Of a stretch of DNA of 64,000 nt, positions 53,038 through 62,289 are shown in pieces. The notes under the pieces are model-generated. The model made no database searches, was not told the DNA's origin, and saw only the letters and a list, made by a program, of their open reading frames with translations. The position numbers were made by a program, and so were the translations under genes. How positions within the stretch are numbered: position 1 is the first letter of the stretch; each line of letters starts with the position of its first letter. Where the stretch lies: NCBI RefSeq assembly GCF_005938625.1, contig NZ_VCNJ01000008.1, forward strand, positions 124,001 through 188,000. Direction: 5' to 3'. This stretch comes from Pseudomonas fluorescens (GTDB taxonomy: Bacteria; Pseudomonadota; Gammaproteobacteria; Pseudomonadales; Pseudomonadaceae).

Positions 53038-54096
53038 ATGCGCCTCGATCAGATGCCGTACCACTCGATGCCTACTCTAGCCGTACTCCCATTCCGTCAA
53101 TTTGGAATCGGCTGGTCATGGCAACTGCGAGCCCTGAAGCTCTTCCCTGACTCCCTGCTCGCCTGGAAACGCTATTTCTACGATAACGGCCAGGGGCATG
53201 CACGTGGTTCCTCATTTAGCACCTTTGCAGAAGCCATGATTGCGGCAGATGCGTTCAACCAGACCATCGCCGAGCGCATAGGCATAGCGGTGCTTGATCC
53301 CGTGCTCCAAGCCTCAGTCACCCTAAAGGTCGACAAGGCTTTGACTGCGGCTCGCCGCATTCAGGACGAAGAGGAGCTAATGGAGCGCGAGGCGATCAAA
53401 CGTAATGCTCATCTGCCCCGCCCAGCCATCCGAGATTTAAATCTGCCCAGTAAGATGGACAGTTTGCGGGAGCCGCTACACGAACAGCTTATACGTGCCC
53501 CGTATTTGCAAGTGGTTGCAATCCCAAGGTTTAACGCTTGTCTTCGTCGTACCGGAGACATGGAATGGGAAGAGATCGGCGCTCTAACCCCGAAGCGCTC
53601 ACAGATATGCCTTAGAGAATTTACTGCCAAGGGTTTTGGTCTTTCGGCAGCTGATCACTGGGGAAGAACCAAGGCACAGATTCGTGCTCTGCTGCTTCCA
53701 AGAGCTAACCAACTGCTTCAACTGGCCAGCGTCAAACAAATGCTTGCCGAAGCCAGGATGCGCGGCCAGAGGGTGTTGGTCTGTGGAGGTTTCGTGTTCT
53801 GGCTCGAGGATGATGGGCAGCCTAGGTGGGTCATCAAGAACACCGGGGGCGAGTCCAATAGCGAAGAAGGTACGACCCTATGGCATGAAGGCACCATTTT
53901 GTCCAAGAATCATGGTCGGATCGTAGTGCTTCCATATATCAAGGAAAATGGCGAGCGGGTGCAAGGGCACACTAAGAACGCGCCACATGACGGAAAAGCT
54001 CTACTTCGTCATCGAGATCAATATGTCACCCTTCCGTTCGAAATCTTGGAAGGAGATCTCATGATCGGTTTGTTCGGAGAGCTGCACTATGAGTGA
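53038..54096 (+). CDS. Hypothetical protein
   Basis: This 352-residue protein starts at 53038 behind AAGGAAG; the frame is open further upstream. Residues 30-90 hold WSWQLRALKLFPDSLLAWKRYFYD. There is a helical middle with many charged residues and a C-terminal beta-rich domain (VLPYIKENGERVQGHTKN). Not recognised. Confidence 0.6.
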   Translation: MRLDQMPYHSMPTLAVLPFRQFGIGWSWQLRALKLFPDSLLAWKRYFYDNGQGHARGSSFSTFAEAMIAADAFNQTIAERIGIAVLDPVLQASVTLKVDKALTAARRIQDEEELMEREAIKRNAHLPRPAIRDLNLPSKMDSLREPLHEQLIRAPYLQVVAIPRFNACLRRTGDMEWEEIGALTPKRSQICLREFTAKGFGLSAADHWGRTKAQIRALLLPRANQLLQLASVKQMLAEARMRGQRVLVCGGFVFWLEDDGQPRWVIKNTGGESNSEEGTTLWHEGTILSKNHGRIVVLPYIKENGERVQGHTKNAPHDGKALLRHRDQYVTLPFEILEGDLMIGLFGELHYE

Positions 54097-54165
54097 CAAC
54101 CGAACAGCACCTGATGCGATCCCACCGCATCGAAGACCGTGAAATCAATGGTCAAGCGACAACAA

Positions 54166-54723
54166 TCAGAGCTCTGCATCCCATGCATCCATCGCCTCGC
54201 TCACGGTAGCCAACCAGCGGAGATGATCGTTCTGTATAGCATCGGCGACTTGCCTGGCTGTGTTAGCTTCGATCCAAGATGGGAGACTATGCGAGCCGTC
54301 CGAGAACAGGTTTGCGGTCGCGACAGCGAATCGCCCCGTACTCGTTGACTGGAGGCACACGTAGCGCACGGAAGCGCCAGTCTGCAACCGACGCCAAGCC
54401 ACCACCTCGATACAATCCAAGGCACTCACTGGAGCCTCAACGGCGGGACTCGCATCCTGTTCCACCAGGACGTCTCCCACTGCTTTGAATGAGCTGCTAG
54501 GCGGTTCTGGTTTGTGGACAAACTGCTTCAGCTGCTCACGTGAGGCGATGATCTGTTCGCGGAGCTCTTCGGGGTCTATAGACATGCCACCCCGGTCGGT
54601 GACCGAAAGGGTCTTCAGGCTGTTCGCTGCCAGGATGAACTCACGTTCTCGAGTTTTCTCTCGCTCGGGGCGGCGGTCGGGGCTGATTAGGTTCCGAATA
54701 CTATTTAGGAGCTTCAAAGACAT
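54166..54723 (-). CDS. Hypothetical protein
   Basis: This 185-residue protein has a helical, highly charged N-terminal half and a C-terminal domain with ASVRYVCLQSTSTGRFAVATA. Start is uncertain (ATG 54723 or TTG 54732). It lies 49 bp downstream of abpB on the same strand and could be read through from the AbpAB operon. Confidence 0.5.
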   Translation of the reverse strand: MSLKLLNSIRNLISPDRRPEREKTREREFILAANSLKTLSVTDRGGMSIDPEELREQIIASREQLKQFVHKPEPPSSSFKAVGDVLVEQDASPAVEAPVSALDCIEVVAWRRLQTGASVRYVCLQSTSTGRFAVATANLFSDGSHSLPSWIEANTARQVADAIQNDHLRWLATVSEAMDAWDAEL

Positions 54724-54771
54724 TCCTAGCAAGGATGAGCCGATCTCAATTATACATCCCCGGAACGTTTA

Positions 54772-56961
54772 TCATCTCGAGCTTGGATAAAGCGTCCTCA
54801 TCAAAAAGGAACGATCCACAGTGCCCAAGCCCCGCCAACGGTCTTCGTTGTTTCTTAGGTATTGAGCCATCTCATCCACATCTAGGTCATAAGGGACATC
54901 CATGAGAGTGTTGAGCCTCTGGAGCGTCTGTACCGGCACGCCCATTTCCTCCAAGCCAGCCAGGCCAGATGGGAGGTGGTAATGTTCAAAAACCCCACGA
55001 AGTTTTGAATAATCAATCTTCGCATTAATATTACGCCTTTTAGCATGCAACTTAACGACATCCTCAAGAATACCGAGTAGTTTTGGAACTGTGTGCCCCA
55101 GAATATTGACCACCACCTTGAGGTCATCATTAATACATGTGGAAAGATTATCGACCTCGCCCTTCTCTAAGCGCGCCTTCGACTGAACAATCTGTGACTT
55201 AAAGTATTCTGCGTACTGAGGGGTATACAGATAACTTGTGAGTTTTGCATGGATAACCGAACTATTCTTGGTTGGGATCCGCACTCGGCGAAGCGCGCCG
55301 GATTGGAACCTCGTTAGTGCCTCAGCCAAAACATTGAGAAACTCACCTGAAGGCATCCAATGAAAGATGGTGGACTGAAAGGATTCCTCAAATAACATCT
55401 CGACATAAGAGTACAGCTCTCTGAATGCCTCCAGAGTGAATGAGCTATGGCGCTTCAACAAGTCCACACCAAATTCATCGATATTTTCATCTCGTTCGAA
55501 TCTGGACTGAGAGTAATCACTAAGGTGCTCAGGCTGAACGCCAACCAGAAGATTCATTGGCGTCGTATCATCTTGAATTCCGAGAGGGATATCCACCTCT
55601 TGGTTGAATGAGTCCTGGGGAATCGACTCTAGGCAGTAAACTTTTCCTACGAAATGGACACCCATGCGACCAGCGCGCCCCTTTATGTTGCCATGTGTGA
55701 ATTTATCAATGCTAAAATTGCCATCCCTGTTGTCATGTATCACAACATTTTTTGCAATAGTATTCACCCCCTCGATTATCGTCGAAGTACAAATAAGGTA
55801 GTTAATTTTTCCCCGATTAAAAAGATCAATAGTGTACTGCTGCAAAGCACGCGGCAACCCCCCAAAGTGAAGACCGATTCCGCTTCGTAGAGCGACACAA
55901 TAATCCCAATCAGAATCGTACTCTTGGGCGACCCAGTCGAGATGAGGGCTATGAAACTCAGCACCAAACCCATGCTTGGCTAAAGACCTTGCAACTCCTC
56001 CAGCAACAGCAGAGGATTTACAGTAAATTATTGTCGCCTCACCACGACACAGGTCTGCAATAGAGAGAACCGCTTCCTCTTTACCCTCCTCATCATTAGG
56101 AGACAGGTCGAAGGACTCAACATCCAAAGCCACGGTATTAAAATCGGAGGAGATGAAGGTATACTCGAGGCCGAGACTCGCTAAGCCTGTCACACTGTTA
56201 ATAAAAGGCCCGGTCATATAAAACTGCTTAGATGCCTTCAACAGCTTACTCAAAGCGATATTAAGCTCGATAACCCGCTCATTTTCATAGTCTATCTTCC
56301 CACTGGCCCGCTGCTGAAATGCAAGTTTGTAGAACTCATCAATTACGAAGAAATCAATTCCAACAATATCCTGTCGTTCATTAACCCTTTCCTGCGTGAG
56401 AACGTAAATCACCTTATCACCATTCGCTTCCTGAGAACTGTGATGGATGATTTGATAGAATTCGCCGAACCGCTCCTGAAGGCGCCTGCGCGTTTCGTCG
56501 GCTAGCGCGATAGTAGGAACAACTAGAACCACTCTACTCACTATTCCCAAGCCAATTATCGAATCTACGATTGCGCTCTTTCCCATGCTGGTCGGTGCAC
56601 TTAGAACAACGTTGCGTCCAGATCGAAGCAGTTCAAAAACCTGAAACTGCATTGAATGGAAAACAATTTCATCCGAAAAAGGAGTCTGATAGATCCCTAA
56701 AGCCGCTTTTTCGCTGACCGTTACCTCTTGGAACTCTTTCTTCAAATACGGATACAGCCCAGACTTGCGTACCAGGTTGCGAAGCAAAGGCGTATAGCTC
56801 GTAAACTTCAGCCTAGCGTCCAAGGCTCGGATAACTAAATCCCTACCCATATGCAATGAAACGGGATTCGACAACAGCTTGTCAGCAGCATGAAGATAGC
56901 TAAATGCTGATGTTCCTTCTGTTTCGAGCAGAAGCCGAGCAGTGTCGTAAATCCTATTCAC
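54772..56961 (-). CDS. abpB: AbpB-like superfamily 2 helicase (phage defence)
   Basis: This 729-residue SF2 helicase has Walker A SAPTSMGKSAI (about 120-130), the Walker B/DExH-type VIDEFYKL (about 208-215), and motif VI NIKGRAGRMG (about 430-440). Length equals that of E. coli AbpB (YfjK, 729). Its partner gene upstream overlaps it by 4 bp and has AbpA size. Together they restrict phages such as T4 in E. coli, probably as a helicase-nuclease complex sensing phage replication structures. Lower GC than its flanks. Function is from family knowledge. Confidence 0.85.
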   Translation of the reverse strand: MNRIYDTARLLLETEGTSAFSYLHAADKLLSNPVSLHMGRDLVIRALDARLKFTSYTPLLRNLVRKSGLYPYLKKEFQEVTVSEKAALGIYQTPFSDEIVFHSMQFQVFELLRSGRNVVLSAPTSMGKSAIVDSIIGLGIVSRVVLVVPTIALADETRRRLQERFGEFYQIIHHSSQEANGDKVIYVLTQERVNERQDIVGIDFFVIDEFYKLAFQQRASGKIDYENERVIELNIALSKLLKASKQFYMTGPFINSVTGLASLGLEYTFISSDFNTVALDVESFDLSPNDEEGKEEAVLSIADLCRGEATIIYCKSSAVAGGVARSLAKHGFGAEFHSPHLDWVAQEYDSDWDYCVALRSGIGLHFGGLPRALQQYTIDLFNRGKINYLICTSTIIEGVNTIAKNVVIHDNRDGNFSIDKFTHGNIKGRAGRMGVHFVGKVYCLESIPQDSFNQEVDIPLGIQDDTTPMNLLVGVQPEHLSDYSQSRFERDENIDEFGVDLLKRHSSFTLEAFRELYSYVEMLFEESFQSTIFHWMPSGEFLNVLAEALTRFQSGALRRVRIPTKNSSVIHAKLTSYLYTPQYAEYFKSQIVQSKARLEKGEVDNLSTCINDDLKVVVNILGHTVPKLLGILEDVVKLHAKRRNINAKIDYSKLRGVFEHYHLPSGLAGLEEMGVPVQTLQRLNTLMDVPYDLDVDEMAQYLRNNEDRWRGLGTVDRSFLMRTLYPSSR

Positions 56962-58577
56962 ATGTCATCCCTCATTTTCTTTTCCACCAACCCACATAAG
57001 TCGTCAAAGCTTGGGGCAGGATAGAGATAGAGCTCAAAATTAAATTGTGAATATTCCGGACTCTTGGTGATATCGGAAATAAAATCAACGAAGAGATCAT
57101 AAGCTTCCTGATACAGGTTAGCCTCATGACCTTTAGTCTCAGGAATAGTGAGAAAACTTGACTCATAGCCGAAAAAAATTACAAATCGAAGGCGTTCCAA
57201 ATGATCTTCAAACGAATTGCTGGTATCTAGAATATCATCGATATCGTGATTAAGTAGATATGAGTCCTCCTTGACATCCAGAACCTTTTCTCTAACTCCG
57301 TCCAGACCACTTACAATATCATTATACAGCGTATCTCTAAGATCATTTAAAACCTGTGATAACGTCTTGGCTTTTGTTAACTTGCTGATCCCAAGCCATA
57401 ACTCATCACCTCCCTTAGCACGCTGTACGATGTGAACATTCTCAAAAACCCGCATTTCATCTTTAGAATCAAGGTATAGGGTAGCCGGAATAGGCTGACT
57501 GTTATGTCTTAGCCTCATGACCGAATGCAGCAATGCATTTCCAAGAAACCGCTCAAGGTCTCTGGCATTATCAGCGAGACGTGACCTTAATAATTTGTAT
57601 TTTTCCGTAGCAGTCGAACTGATGAAGTCGGCAATTTCACCTGGTCTCAACAGGAGCTCGTCAAACCAACAACAAATATTCTTGGCGATGTGCTCATAGC
57701 GGTACTGCCCCATCTGATAACGCTGATGTAGGGCAAGCCCATTCCTGGTTGGAATCGGACTTAAAAAAGGCGCCTGAAGTTGAATTAATATATCTGGCAG
57801 CTTGCGATGAACATAAACTTTGCAATGAGAATTTCCGCGATCATAAAATAAGACCTCCGCCTTGAACCAAGCAAGAAAATTATCTCTATGGTAGGTTTTG
57901 TCATCTTCAACGTACACACGCCTATCGAGCGCACTTCTTTTAGTCATAGCTACTAAAATATTAACCCAGATACTTTCAACCATTGAATCCGAACTTAGAA
58001 TTACGCCATACAGGTTAAGGGCAGCATTTCTGATATTACTAAGACCTGTAAGTTCTACTTGCCTTAAGCTAGGTATAACCTCCCACGAACAAGAGTCAAC
58101 CCAGTCGGATATAGAATTGCCTGCTGGCGCAACATATTTTCGCAATTTTACGTCGAGCTCATCGATCAGGCTTTGTCGGCCAGGCTTACCGTCTCGCTTT
58201 GAGAGCTCAATTTCTAAGTAGTCGAGTGGCGCTTTACAGTCTCTAGGAGATAAGATCCGAAACTTGCATTTCTCAATAGGCGTGAATGCACATTGCATTG
58301 ACTTGTGCACAATTGAACTATTGGCAATAAGCTTTTTATCAGCTCCACGAGTACGACTTGTAACCGTACTAATAGACCAGCGAGGCTTGTCAGAAGTCTT
58401 AACTTGAACGAACTCAGTATGCGTATCGTATAGGATATCGATGTCGTCTGTAACTTCGCATCTGACAGCCTGGATCTTCTTGTTGAGTAGCATCTGGGTT
58501 ACGAAAAGCGCCGCCGCACAGTCCTGATACAAGAATCCAAGCTTGGCTGCTACGCCCCCCGCATTGCTTGAGTCCAT
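56958..58577 (-). CDS. abpA: AbpA-like protein with DUF4297/Cap4-type nuclease domain
   Basis: This 539-residue protein begins with the DUF4297-type nuclease pattern: GGVAAKLGFLYQDCAAALF, then VTDDIDILYD and EFVQVKTSD (Asp and Q-x-K of a PD-(D/E)XK fold). The C-terminal region (about 420-530) resembles the DUF1837/HamA type, giving the AbpA layout; E. coli AbpA (YfjL) is 538 residues. Start ATG 58577 behind GGAAG. It would supply the DNA-cleaving activity to the AbpB helicase. Confidence 0.8.
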   Translation of the reverse strand: MDSSNAGGVAAKLGFLYQDCAAALFVTQMLLNKKIQAVRCEVTDDIDILYDTHTEFVQVKTSDKPRWSISTVTSRTRGADKKLIANSSIVHKSMQCAFTPIEKCKFRILSPRDCKAPLDYLEIELSKRDGKPGRQSLIDELDVKLRKYVAPAGNSISDWVDSCSWEVIPSLRQVELTGLSNIRNAALNLYGVILSSDSMVESIWVNILVAMTKRSALDRRVYVEDDKTYHRDNFLAWFKAEVLFYDRGNSHCKVYVHRKLPDILIQLQAPFLSPIPTRNGLALHQRYQMGQYRYEHIAKNICCWFDELLLRPGEIADFISSTATEKYKLLRSRLADNARDLERFLGNALLHSVMRLRHNSQPIPATLYLDSKDEMRVFENVHIVQRAKGGDELWLGISKLTKAKTLSQVLNDLRDTLYNDIVSGLDGVREKVLDVKEDSYLLNHDIDDILDTSNSFEDHLERLRFVIFFGYESSFLTIPETKGHEANLYQEAYDLFVDFISDITKSPEYSQFNFELYLYPAPSFDDLCGLVEKKMRDDM

Positions 58578-58714
58578 CACCTACTTCCATGGTTTTTGAT
58601 GCCCAAGGCTATGGGAAAAGACATGTGGCGTCCACGCCTAATGGCCTTAGGCTATTTCGCCTGCGACGTGAGGAGAAAAAGCGGGCAGAACGTGAGGCTG
58701 ATTTGGCCCGAAAG

Positions 58715-61237
58715 TCAGGGCTTCCTAGGCTTGGCTTTGGCAGTCGCCTCAGCCACTAATGGATCTTCGGGCCAGTAGTGTTTCGGGTATCTGCCTTTAA
58801 GATCCTTCTTCACTTCCACGTAGGTTCTACGCCAGAAATTGGCTAGATCTTGGGTAACCTGTACAGGCCTCCGCGCCGGCGACAAAAGATGCAACGTCAG
58901 GGGCTGTTTACCTTGGGCAATCCGAGGTGTTTCTGACAGACCAAAAAGCTCCTGCAGCCTCACAGCCAATATCGGAGGATGCTGCGAATAGTCGATTCGG
59001 ATATTCGACCCAGATGGCACCTGGATGGTCTGAGGTGCCTGTGTCTCTAGTTCCTGTGGAAGCGGCCAAGGCAGAAGATTCCTGACAATCGATGACAGAT
59101 CCAGTTGGCTGAAGTGGCTGAGCCTCGAGACTTTGCCCAGGTACGGTGCGAGCCATTCTTCCAGCGTGTCCAGAAGGTTGGTATCGCTGAGATCAGGCCA
59201 CTTGCTTTCTGCTTGGCCATTTTGGATATCCAACTGACGCAGCAGATTGACCCGCGCCTGCCATTGGCGCAACTCAGGGTTCCAAGGCAGAAGCTCGATG
59301 CCCTTGCGCCTCACCAGATTGACCAAGGCTAGCGAACGAGCTTGCTCATCAAGACTTGGCAAAGGGGTTGCGGACAGCACCAACTGCCCCACCTTGAGTT
59401 GCCGCTCAGCCTTGAGTACCCCCTCCCTCTCGTCCCAGTCAACCTCATCGACTGACCTTACAAGGTCAGCCAGCTCGTCATCGAACAAGGCTGGATCGAG
59501 ATCGCTCGCTAGGTAGATCCGCTCCTCGCGCTGCCCTTGCCGACTACCCAGATCGGCCACTATTAGCCACTCATGTTTAGTGAGAGCATCAGGCTCTGAG
59601 AACAAAGCAGCCCGCCCGTTGGAGAGACGGTACTCAGACGCACTCGCACGCCTCTGGAGACCTACTCGGTCAGGGTAAGCGAATGCCAGTAGGCAGCCTA
59701 CCCATCTTGGGTGATCCGGCTCTCTGACAGGGTGAACGGCTCTCCCACTTAGCAGGGATCGATACTGCCGAGCAGACTGCTTCACGCGCTGGAAGGAGCC
59801 ACCGCCTCGACGTGAATGTTGCTCGCCGGATAATGCACTCAGTCTGGTGTGAAGATCGGCACCTGCACCACGCAAAACATCCTTCTCACCCAGCAGCGCA
59901 GCTATGTTGCAAGCAAGGTCATCCAGCCCCATCGCGTTGCCCTTGATGAGCATGTGAGCGATCCGTGGATGCGCTGGAAGCTCGCTCATGGCTGATCCGT
60001 GTGGTGTGAGCTGTCCGGCATCATCGAGTGCGCCCAGGCGCTTCAGCAGGTCTCTACCTTGGCCGAAGGGAGCTGATGGAGGTTGGTCGAGCCAGGCCAT
60101 CTCCTCTGGCTTCATTCCCCACCGCGCCAACTGGAGTGCCAGGGCTGCAAGATCAGCCTGCAAAACTTCAGGGGTACTGTAGCCGGCCATTTGCTCGTGC
60201 TGCGACTCAGACCACAGGCGATAGCAGACACCTGGCTCCAATCGCCCTGCCCGCCCCGCTCGCTGAGTAGCGCTGGCCTTCGAGATACGCTGCGTGTCGA
60301 GTCGGGTCATCCCACTGCGAGGATCGAACTTCGGCACTCGCTCGAGACCACTGTCCACCACCACCCTGACGCCTTCGATGGTCAGGCTGGTCTCGGCGAT
60401 GTTCGTGGCCAGTACAATCTTCCGGGAGCCCTTGGGTGCCGGGTCTATCGCGGCACGCTGGGCGTTCAAGTCGAGGTCACCGTACAGCGGGCATACGATC
60501 ACGTCTGGACGGCTGCTCAATTGCTCTTTGAGTGTCTCTGCCACCCGCAGAATCTCAGCCTGCCCAGGAAGGAAAACCAGAACGCTTCCCGGCTGTTCGT
60601 TGATGGCGGCCAAGCAGGTGTGCGTGACTCGCGCATCGATACGCTCGCCCGGCTGATATGGGCTACCCCAAACCGTCGAGACCGGATACATCCGCCCTTC
60701 ACTGGTGACCACAGGCGCATCATTCAGCACCTTTGAAAGGCGAGCACCTTCCAGTGTTGCGGACATCAGAAGTAACTTCAGTGGGGGCTCATCACGCAGA
60801 AGCTCCCGAGCACTCAAACACAGAGCCAGTGCAAGGTCGGAGTCCAGGTTTCGCAGGTGGTATTCGTCGAAGATCACCACACCCACACCATCCAGCGCAG
60901 GATCATCTTGAAGCCGGCGAGCCAGGATACCTTCTGTGACCACTTCAATCTGGGTGCGAGGGCCTACCTTGCTTTCAAGACGAATGCGGTATCCGACAGT
61001 CTCACCAACCTTCTCACCAAGCTCACTTGCCAAACGTTCAGCGGCGGCCCGAGCAGCCAATCGACGAGGCTCGAGCATCAGGATCTTCTGATCACCAAGC
61101 CAAGGTTCGTTCAGTAGTGCTAGGGGCACACGAGTGGTCTTGCCCGCACCAGGAGGAGCTTCAAGGATTACTTCGTGGCGGTTGGCCAGGGCCTCTCGTA
61201 GGTCTGGCAATACGAGGTCAATAGGTAGTGAAATCAT
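58715..61237 (-). CDS. hrpB: HrpB ATP-dependent helicase, complete island-borne copy
   Basis: This 840-residue protein is full length: Walker [12 protein letters not shown] (Gly30-Thr34), DEYH (124-127), the RNA-helicase C-terminal domain with NIAETSLTIEG and QRAGRAGR, and the HrpB-specific C-terminus ending KGRYPKHYWPEDPL. I chose the ATG at 61237, with GGGAG upstream. It is a DEAH-box helicase of the host type, but its codon choice and sequence differ from the truncated host copy at 61298-61747. Being just inside the junction, it replaces the function broken by the insertion. Confidence 0.95.
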   Translation of the reverse strand: MISLPIDLVLPDLREALANRHEVILEAPPGAGKTTRVPLALLNEPWLGDQKILMLEPRRLAARAAAERLASELGEKVGETVGYRIRLESKVGPRTQIEVVTEGILARRLQDDPALDGVGVVIFDEYHLRNLDSDLALALCLSARELLRDEPPLKLLLMSATLEGARLSKVLNDAPVVTSEGRMYPVSTVWGSPYQPGERIDARVTHTCLAAINEQPGSVLVFLPGQAEILRVAETLKEQLSSRPDVIVCPLYGDLDLNAQRAAIDPAPKGSRKIVLATNIAETSLTIEGVRVVVDSGLERVPKFDPRSGMTRLDTQRISKASATQRAGRAGRLEPGVCYRLWSESQHEQMAGYSTPEVLQADLAALALQLARWGMKPEEMAWLDQPPSAPFGQGRDLLKRLGALDDAGQLTPHGSAMSELPAHPRIAHMLIKGNAMGLDDLACNIAALLGEKDVLRGAGADLHTRLSALSGEQHSRRGGGSFQRVKQSARQYRSLLSGRAVHPVREPDHPRWVGCLLAFAYPDRVGLQRRASASEYRLSNGRAALFSEPDALTKHEWLIVADLGSRQGQREERIYLASDLDPALFDDELADLVRSVDEVDWDEREGVLKAERQLKVGQLVLSATPLPSLDEQARSLALVNLVRRKGIELLPWNPELRQWQARVNLLRQLDIQNGQAESKWPDLSDTNLLDTLEEWLAPYLGKVSRLSHFSQLDLSSIVRNLLPWPLPQELETQAPQTIQVPSGSNIRIDYSQHPPILAVRLQELFGLSETPRIAQGKQPLTLHLLSPARRPVQVTQDLANFWRRTYVEVKKDLKGRYPKHYWPEDPLVAEATAKAKPRKP

Positions 61238-61297
61238 CGAGGCTCCCAAATCAGGGAAGCAGTATACGACGGGGGATCAAGCGAGGAGATTAAGCCC

Positions 61298-61747
61298 TCA
61301 GACTGAGACGGCGTTGTTTGAGAGTTTTTGACAAGAAAGTGATTGTTTCTGTGCATTCAGCAAAACGTGAAATTCGTCGAAGATCAGCAACCCCACGCCT
61401 TCCAGCGCCGGGTCATCCTGCAAGCGACGGGTGAGAATGCCTTCGGTGACCACTTCGATACGTGTATTGGGGCCAACCTTGCTGTCGAGACGGATGCGAT
61501 ATCCGACGGTTTCCCCGACCTTCTCGCCCAATTCGCTGGCCAGACGTTCTGCGGCAGCCCGCGCGGCCAGACGGCGCGGTTCGAGCATCAGAATGGTCTG
61601 CCCGGCCAGCCACGCTTCATTGAGCAAGGCCAACGGCACGCGCGTGGTTTTACCGGCGCCGGGCGGTGCTTCGAGCACGGCTTCGTGGCGTGTCGCGAGG
61701 GCTTCACGCAGGGCGGGTAAAACTTCATCGATTGGCAAAGAAATCAT
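61298..61747 (-). pseudogene. hrpB: 5' fragment of host hrpB, interrupted by the island
   Basis: Residues 1-127 are hrpB (Walker [10 protein letters not shown], then LLIFDEFH), closely matching the island copy. After DEFH the frame runs into unrelated island sequence for 22 codons and stops at 61298. The missing rest of the host gene should lie at the other island end, left of the window. GC and codon use match the core genome on the right. Confidence 0.9.
61365..61386. other. Island-chromosome junction in the hrpB DExH codons (attachment site)
   Basis: The sequence ATTCGTCGAAGATCA (61372-61386) is shared with the same codons of the island hrpB (60862-60876). Homology to hrpB ends at about 61370. 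The left flank (61250-61365) is a short, AT-rich, non-coding island end. Confidence 0.8.
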
Positions 61748-61857
61748 GCTGGCTCCAAAACAGAGGCCCGAGTATAACGGCGAACTGGCGGGCGTTCGTC
61801 AGGGTCTTAACTTCACACGACGACGCTTCGTTCTTAGATCAATCAGGAGATTTCCCC

Positions 61858-62277
61858 ATGCGCTTACCTTTTCGCCTGATCGGCGGTGTACTGGTCGCCA
61901 CCCTGCTCACGCAAATCACCGCGTGCGGTTCGATTTTCTACCCGGACCGGCGCGGCCAGATCGACGGAAAGATCGATCCGGCGATTGCCGTGCTCGACGC
62001 CGTGGGCTTGCTGTTCTACATCATCCCCGGCCTGATCGCGTTTGCCGTCGACTTCGCCACCGGCGCGATCTATTTCGAACCGGGCCACACCGCGCAGATC
62101 GATCCGGCCAAACTCAAGCAAGCCATCGGCCCGGACGGTCAGGTCGATAATCACAAGCTGCAGGCTATTCTCGAAAGCGAGCTGGGCAGAGATTTCCCAC
62201 TGGATGATCCACGCCTGATTCAACACAAAGGCAGCACTCAGCAACTGGCGATGTTCGGCCTGCAACCCGCCGCCTAA
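61858..62277 (+). CDS. Small lipoprotein, core genome
   Basis: This 139-residue protein has a signal peptide ending in the lipobox ITAC (Cys about 23). The mature part contains a hydrophobic stretch LDAVGLLFYIIPGLIAFAVDF and GRDFPLDDPRL near its end. It starts behind CAGGAG at 61858. A conserved Pseudomonas protein of unknown role; relatives are sometimes misnamed. Confidence 0.75.
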   Translation: MRLPFRLIGGVLVATLLTQITACGSIFYPDRRGQIDGKIDPAIAVLDAVGLLFYIIPGLIAFAVDFATGAIYFEPGHTAQIDPAKLKQAIGPDGQVDNHKLQAILESELGRDFPLDDPRLIQHKGSTQQLAMFGLQPAA

Positions 62278-62289
62278 AAAGGAAGATCA

